DNA of 64,000 nucleotides from Eubacterium callanderi. Its GTDB lineage: Bacteria; Bacillota; Clostridia; Eubacteriales; Eubacteriaceae. Under the pieces are notes generated by a model. That model worked only from the letters and a program-made list of their open reading frames with translations, searched no databases and was not told the origin of the DNA. Location: NCBI RefSeq assembly GCF_900142645.1, contig NZ_FRBP01000010.1, positions 1-64,000 on the forward strand, written 5' to 3'. A program made the translations under genes and the position numbers. Shown piece by piece: positions 60,142 through 64,000 of this stretch. Every line of letters starts with the position of its first letter. Position 1 is the first letter of the stretch.

Positions 60142-61428
60142 ATGAAAACTTACACATACAAAGAAAGCATTAACAAGCTCGACACACTTCTCAAGCGCGA
60201 TGAGGGCGAGAATCAGGAAATCCGCCGCCGTGTTCTGGAAATCATCGACACCGTCAAATCCCAGGGTGACGCGGCGCTTATAAACTATACTGAAAAATTT
60301 GACGGCTGCCGTCTGGATACCCTGCGTGTGACTGACGCTGAAATCCAGGAGGCTTTTGACCTTGTAGGACGGGAGATGGCCGCTGTCATTGAGGAAGCCG
60401 CAGGCAACATCCGCGCTTTTCACGAAAAGCAAAAGGAGGAAACCTGGATGTATAATCCCGGTCCGGGCATTACCCTTGGGCAGCACATTACGCCTCTGGA
60501 GAGAGTTGGCCTCTATGTGCCCGGCGGTAAGGCCGCGTATCCCTCCACGGTGCTTATGGACAGCATCCCAGCCCTTGTCGCCGGTGTAGATTCCCTGGTC
60601 ATGGTAACCCCACCGGGAAAAGACGGAAAGATCAACCCAAATATTCTGGCCGCTGCCAAAATTGCAGGCGTTCATGAAATTTACAAGGCAGGCGGCGCAC
60701 AGGCGGTCGCCGCACTGGCCTACGGCACTGAGAGCATCGCCCCCGTCAACAAAATTGTCGGCCCTGGCAATATCTATGTGGCTACCGCCAAGAAAGAGGT
60801 CTTTGGCAAAGTCGCCATTGATATGATCGCAGGGCCCAGCGAGGTATTGATCCTGGCCGATGGAACCGCCAATCCTGTTTACGCCGCCGCTGATCTGCTT
60901 TCTCAGGCTGAGCACGATGAAATGGCCATGCCGATTCTGGTCACTACCGACGCCGATTTTGGGGAAAAAGTTATCACTGAGGTTTACCGCCAGATTGAAG
61001 CTGACCTGGGGCGCAAGGAAATTGCCCGAAAATCGGTGGATAATTACGGCTTTGTCTTTGTGGCAGAAAACCTGGAGCAGGCTTTTGAACTCTCCAACGC
61101 CATCGCGCCTGAACATATGGAAATTCTTCTTCCCGAGCCAATGCAGTATCTGGAACGCGTCCGCAACGCCGGCGCTATTTTCCTCGGAAGTTATACCCCA
61201 GAGCCGCTGGGAGATTATTTTGCAGGACCAAACCATACGCTGCCGACCTCTGGCACCGCCAAATTTTCTTCACCGCTTGGTGTTTACGACTTTATGAAAA
61301 AATCCAGCATTCTCTCCTATTCCGAGGATGCTCTGGAAAAGGTTTATACAAAGATCGCTGCCTTTGCCCGCTCCGAAGGGCTTGACGCCCATGCAAAATC
61401 CGTGGAGCGCCGCTATGAAAATAAGTAA
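60142..61428 (+). CDS. hisD: Histidinol dehydrogenase
   Basis: A 428-aa enzyme for the last two steps (histidinol to histidine with NAD+). 'YVPGGKAAYPS' near 130, 'IAGPSEVLILADGTANP' near 225, 'QAEHDEMAMP' near 260 and 'GPNHTLPTSGTAKF' near 360 carry zinc ligands. I chose the ATG at 60142 because AGGAGA precedes it; an in-frame ATG at 60106 overlaps hisG. Confidence 0.95.
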   Translation: MKTYTYKESINKLDTLLKRDEGENQEIRRRVLEIIDTVKSQGDAALINYTEKFDGCRLDTLRVTDAEIQEAFDLVGREMAAVIEEAAGNIRAFHEKQKEETWMYNPGPGITLGQHITPLERVGLYVPGGKAAYPSTVLMDSIPALVAGVDSLVMVTPPGKDGKINPNILAAAKIAGVHEIYKAGGAQAVAALAYGTESIAPVNKIVGPGNIYVATAKKEVFGKVAIDMIAGPSEVLILADGTANPVYAAADLLSQAEHDEMAMPILVTTDADFGEKVITEVYRQIEADLGRKEIARKSVDNYGFVFVAENLEQAFELSNAIAPEHMEILLPEPMQYLERVRNAGAIFLGSYTPEPLGDYFAGPNHTLPTSGTAKFSSPLGVYDFMKKSSILSYSEDALEKVYTKIAAFARSEGLDAHAKSVERRYENK

Positions 61429-61439
61429 AGGAGTCCGCC

Positions 61440-62492
61440 ATGAAAAACTTTGCGCGTAAATGTGTTAAAGACCTCGAAGCCTATAAGGTCGAGGCCCCGC
61501 AGTATGACATTATCCTCAATGCCAACGAGAACCCCTGGGATTTTCCTGAAGCGCTGAAAAAAGAGCTCTGCGACGAGATCATGAAAGCACCGCTGAACCG
61601 CTATCCGGAGGCCTGTTTTCCAGAGCTTCTGGCTGAACTTTCAGACTACACTGGCGTACCGGAAGACCAGATTATCTGCGGTTCCGGCTCAGACGAGCTT
61701 ATCGCCATGATCAACCAGTCCTTTATGAATCCTGGTGATACAGCGGTCACCCACACCCCGTCCTTTGCCATGTACCAGATCTGGACAGCCATTGCCGATG
61801 GACAGTTTGTGGGCGTACCTGATAAAAACGGGCACATCCCTGATGTGGAAGGAATTATCTCCGCCGCCAAGGTAAATGACGCCAAGCTCATCTACCTCTG
61901 TAATCCCAACAACCCCACCGGCTATCTCTTCCCGCGCTATGACATTGTCCAGATTCTTGAGGAAACCAATGCTCTGGTTATCCTGGATGAAGCCTATATG
62001 GAATTTAAGGGCAGTACACATGTGGATCTGATCGAAAATTATCCAAACCTTCTGGTTTTAAGAACACTTTCCAAAGCTTTCGGCATGGCAGGCATCCGCT
62101 GTGGTTACTGTCTGGGGAACAAAGCGCTTATTGACGTGATGTACAAGGTCAAATCGCCCTATAATCTCAACGTACTCACCCAGAAGGCAGCTGTCATCGC
62201 CCTTAAAAACCGTGAAAAGCTTCTTGACCGACTGAAAACCCTGAATGCTGAACGCCATAAAATGTACAAGGCACTGCGGGATATGCCCCTGGATTCGCTT
62301 TATCCTACTGCCTCCAACTTCATTTACTTTGAAACCGGCAAAGGCGAAGCAATCTATGAAGCCATGAAGGAAAATGGCATCCTCATTAAATTTTTTAAAG
62401 GAAACGAAACCATGCCTGCCAGTATCCGGCTGTCCATCGGCACCCCCGAGGAAAACCGGAAAGTACTTGAAATATTGAAAAAGGTATTATAA
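61440..62492 (+). CDS. hisC: Histidinol-phosphate aminotransferase
   Basis: A 350-aa PLP-dependent class I/II aminotransferase. 'NPNNPTGYLFPR' near 156 and the PLP lysine in 'TLSKAFGMAGIRCGY' near 210 are clear. It converts imidazole acetol phosphate to histidinol phosphate. GGAGT precedes the start. It lies 11 bases after hisD. Confidence 0.93.
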   Translation: MKNFARKCVKDLEAYKVEAPQYDIILNANENPWDFPEALKKELCDEIMKAPLNRYPEACFPELLAELSDYTGVPEDQIICGSGSDELIAMINQSFMNPGDTAVTHTPSFAMYQIWTAIADGQFVGVPDKNGHIPDVEGIISAAKVNDAKLIYLCNPNNPTGYLFPRYDIVQILEETNALVILDEAYMEFKGSTHVDLIENYPNLLVLRTLSKAFGMAGIRCGYCLGNKALIDVMYKVKSPYNLNVLTQKAAVIALKNREKLLDRLKTLNAERHKMYKALRDMPLDSLYPTASNFIYFETGKGEAIYEAMKENGILIKFFKGNETMPASIRLSIGTPEENRKVLEILKKVL

Positions 62493-62493
62493 G

Positions 62494-63081
62494 ATGGAAA
62501 GAAAAATCACATTAACAAGAAAAACCTTTGAAACCGACATTGAGTTGAGCCTGAATCTTGACGGCACCGGCCAGTGCGACGTCTCTACCGGTGTTGGCTT
62601 TTTTGATCACATGATGACCCTGTTCACCAAGCACGGCCGCTTTGATCTAACCCTGAAAGCAACAGGCGATGCTGCTGATAACCACCATGTACTGGAGGAT
62701 ATCGGCATTCTTCTCGGCAAGGCCTTTGCCGAAGCCCTTGGCGATAAAGCCGGTATCACCCGCTATGCTTTCCAGTTTACCCCAATGGATGAGGCTCTGT
62801 GCCGTATCTGTATTGACATCAGCGGACGGTCTTATCTGGTTTACGACGTTCCACTGACGCGAGAGTATATCGGGGAATTTGAAACCGAAATGCTGGAAGA
62901 GTTTTTCATCGCATTTACAAATAACAGCAAAATGACCATCCACGTAGCCTCTCTTTATGGCCGTAACAACCACCATATTGTGGAGGGGATATTTAAATGC
63001 TTTGGCCGTACCCTGAAACAGGCAGTCACCATTGACCCCAATGTTAAGGGCGTGCCAAGCACAAAAGGAGTTTTGGAATGA
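62494..63081 (+). CDS. hisB: Imidazoleglycerol-phosphate dehydratase
   Basis: A 195-aa dehydratase without a fused phosphatase. Metal-binding motifs 'FFDHMMTLFTKHG' and 'DNHHVLEDIGI' near the N-terminus and 'GRNNHHIVEGIFK' near the C-terminus are present. It is one base after hisC and overlaps hisH by four bases. Confidence 0.95.
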   Translation: MERKITLTRKTFETDIELSLNLDGTGQCDVSTGVGFFDHMMTLFTKHGRFDLTLKATGDAADNHHVLEDIGILLGKAFAEALGDKAGITRYAFQFTPMDEALCRICIDISGRSYLVYDVPLTREYIGEFETEMLEEFFIAFTNNSKMTIHVASLYGRNNHHIVEGIFKCFGRTLKQAVTIDPNVKGVPSTKGVLE

Positions 63082-63686
63082 TCGCAATCATTGATTATGA
63101 CGTGGGCAATTTAAAAAATGTCTACACCGCATTAAAGGATGTGGATCTGGAAGGCGTGATCACCCGTGACCCAAAGGTCGTGGACAACGCCGAAGCCATT
63201 ATCCTTCCTGGAGTCGGTGCTTTCAGCGACGCCATGGAACATCTCAGACAGTTTGACCTTGTCAACTGTCTGGACAAAAATGTGCAGTCCGGAAAAACCC
63301 TTATGGGTATCTGCCTGGGCATGCAGGTTCTGTTTGATAAAAGCACCGAGGATGGTGAGTGGACAGGCCTCGGCTATATTCCCGGAGAGATCGTCAAATT
63401 TGACGCGCCGGGGCTCAAAATTCCGCACATGGGCTGGAATAACCTTATCATCAATCGTGATGATTCGCTGGTTAAAGGCATCGGCAGCGAGGATTACGTT
63501 TATTTTGTCCATTCCTATTACGCACAGCCAAAAAGCTTTGATGACGTTGTCGCCTATGCCGACTATTCTGTTAAGGTACCCGGCATTGTCCGGAAAGAAA
63601 ACGTCATCGGCATGCAGTTCCACCCTGAAAAAAGCTCGAGGGTCGGAACTCAATTACTTATGAATTTTAAGGAGAATCTCAAATGA
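63078..63686 (+). CDS. hisH: Imidazole glycerol phosphate synthase, glutaminase subunit
   Basis: A 202-aa class I glutamine amidotransferase. The nucleophile Cys is in 'GICLGMQVLF' near 80-89, and the His/Glu pair in 'GMQFHPEKSS' near 184-193. It feeds ammonia to HisF, which would lie beyond the window. It overlaps hisA by four bases (ATGA). Confidence 0.95.
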   Translation: MIAIIDYDVGNLKNVYTALKDVDLEGVITRDPKVVDNAEAIILPGVGAFSDAMEHLRQFDLVNCLDKNVQSGKTLMGICLGMQVLFDKSTEDGEWTGLGYIPGEIVKFDAPGLKIPHMGWNNLIINRDDSLVKGIGSEDYVYFVHSYYAQPKSFDDVVAYADYSVKVPGIVRKENVIGMQFHPEKSSRVGTQLLMNFKENLK

Positions 63687-64000
63687 TCATATTCCCCGCC
63701 ATTGATATTAAAAACGGAAAATGTGTCCGCCTGAAGCAGGGAGTTAAGGACGATGAGACCATTTATTTCGACAACCCTGTGGAGGTCGCTAAGCGCTGGG
63801 AATCCGAAGGCGCTGAATATCTGCATCTCGTAGACCTTGACGGCGCTTTTGACGGAAAGCCCCAGAATCTGGAGGTTGTCAAAGATATTGTCAAAGCGCT
63901 CGACATCCCGGTTGAGTTGGGCGGCGGTATCCGCGACGAAGAAATTGCAAAAATGTATGTGGATATCGGCGTCAGCCGCATTATCATCGGCACACAGGCC
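63683..64000 (+). CDS. hisA: ProFAR isomerase, partial
   Basis: The first 106 codons of HisA, cut by the window edge. 'MIIFPAIDIKNGKCVRLKQG' has the catalytic Asp8, and 'YLHLVDLDGAF' and 'VELGGGIRDEE' are family motifs. It isomerises ProFAR to PRFAR. GGAGA lies upstream within hisH. Confidence 0.95.
   Translation, partial: MIIFPAIDIKNGKCVRLKQGVKDDETIYFDNPVEVAKRWESEGAEYLHLVDLDGAFDGKPQNLEVVKDIVKALDIPVELGGGIRDEEIAKMYVDIGVSRIIIGTQA

Overview
The window looks like chromosome of an acetogenic Clostridia (Eubacteriales), most likely the Eubacterium limosum / E. callanderi group. The evidence is a methyl-branch Wood-Ljungdahl operon (fhs-fchA-folD-metV-metF-lpdA), a corrinoid methyltransferase paired with a RACo/Ram-type reductive activase, and a histidine operon with hisZ and short hisG. 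The species assignment is inference; no rRNA gene is present.

Layout. (1) 129-19481, all minus strand: a surface-protein cluster. Three very large secreted proteins (1242, 2292 and 1772 aa) each carry a type I-like dockerin. Between them lies a 485-aa protein with a single N-terminal cohesin module and a C-terminal wall/membrane anchor. No glycoside hydrolase is seen. The dockerin proteins carry PLAT domains, bacterial Ig/MBG modules, fibronectin-like modules and a putative parallel beta-helix, so the cluster looks like a cohesin-dockerin surface assembly that is not a cellulosome. (2) 19781-22300: an HD-GYP protein, a tyrosine recombinase flanked by two near-identical 33-bp repeats whose 5-bp centres are inverted, and a promoter-to-terminator unit that looks like a ~200-nt small RNA. 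(3) 22452-25090: a probable operon of small unknown proteins and DUF2589-type proteins headed by an AbrB plus winged-helix regulator. (4) 25344-32721, plus strand: secreted M6 metalloprotease, secreted S8 subtilase and CPBP membrane protease. The two secreted proteases and the cohesin protein share an N-x-x-T-G type C-terminal sorting signal. (5) 32854-40952: a small zinc-ribbon-like protein, an unknown protein with an in-frame TAG, an encapsulin with its ferritin-like cargo, UPF0182, a MATE transporter and a VanX-like dipeptidase. (6) 41129-52533: amidohydrolase, gcvH, the Wood-Ljungdahl methyl-branch operon, a corrinoid methyltransferase and its reductive activase. A 15-base box, TTACCTGTATATACA, recurs in the control regions. 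(7) 52581-57993: PadR regulator, small membrane protein, rsmA, cca, HAD phosphatase and a PAS/degenerate-GGDEF protein. (8) 58247-64000, plus strand: hisZ-G-D-C-B-H-A, with hisA cut by the window edge.

How the genes may work together: fhs, fchA, folD and metVF reduce formate to methyl-THF. The methyltransferase at 49638 probably moves methyl groups between THF and a corrinoid protein, and the activase at 50752 would return inactive Co(II) corrinoid to Co(I). The strongest candidate for an undescribed system is the cohesin/dockerin cluster. Second-tier candidates are the repeat-flanked recombinase, the DUF2589 operon with its fusion regulator, the orphan small RNA and the in-frame amber gene.
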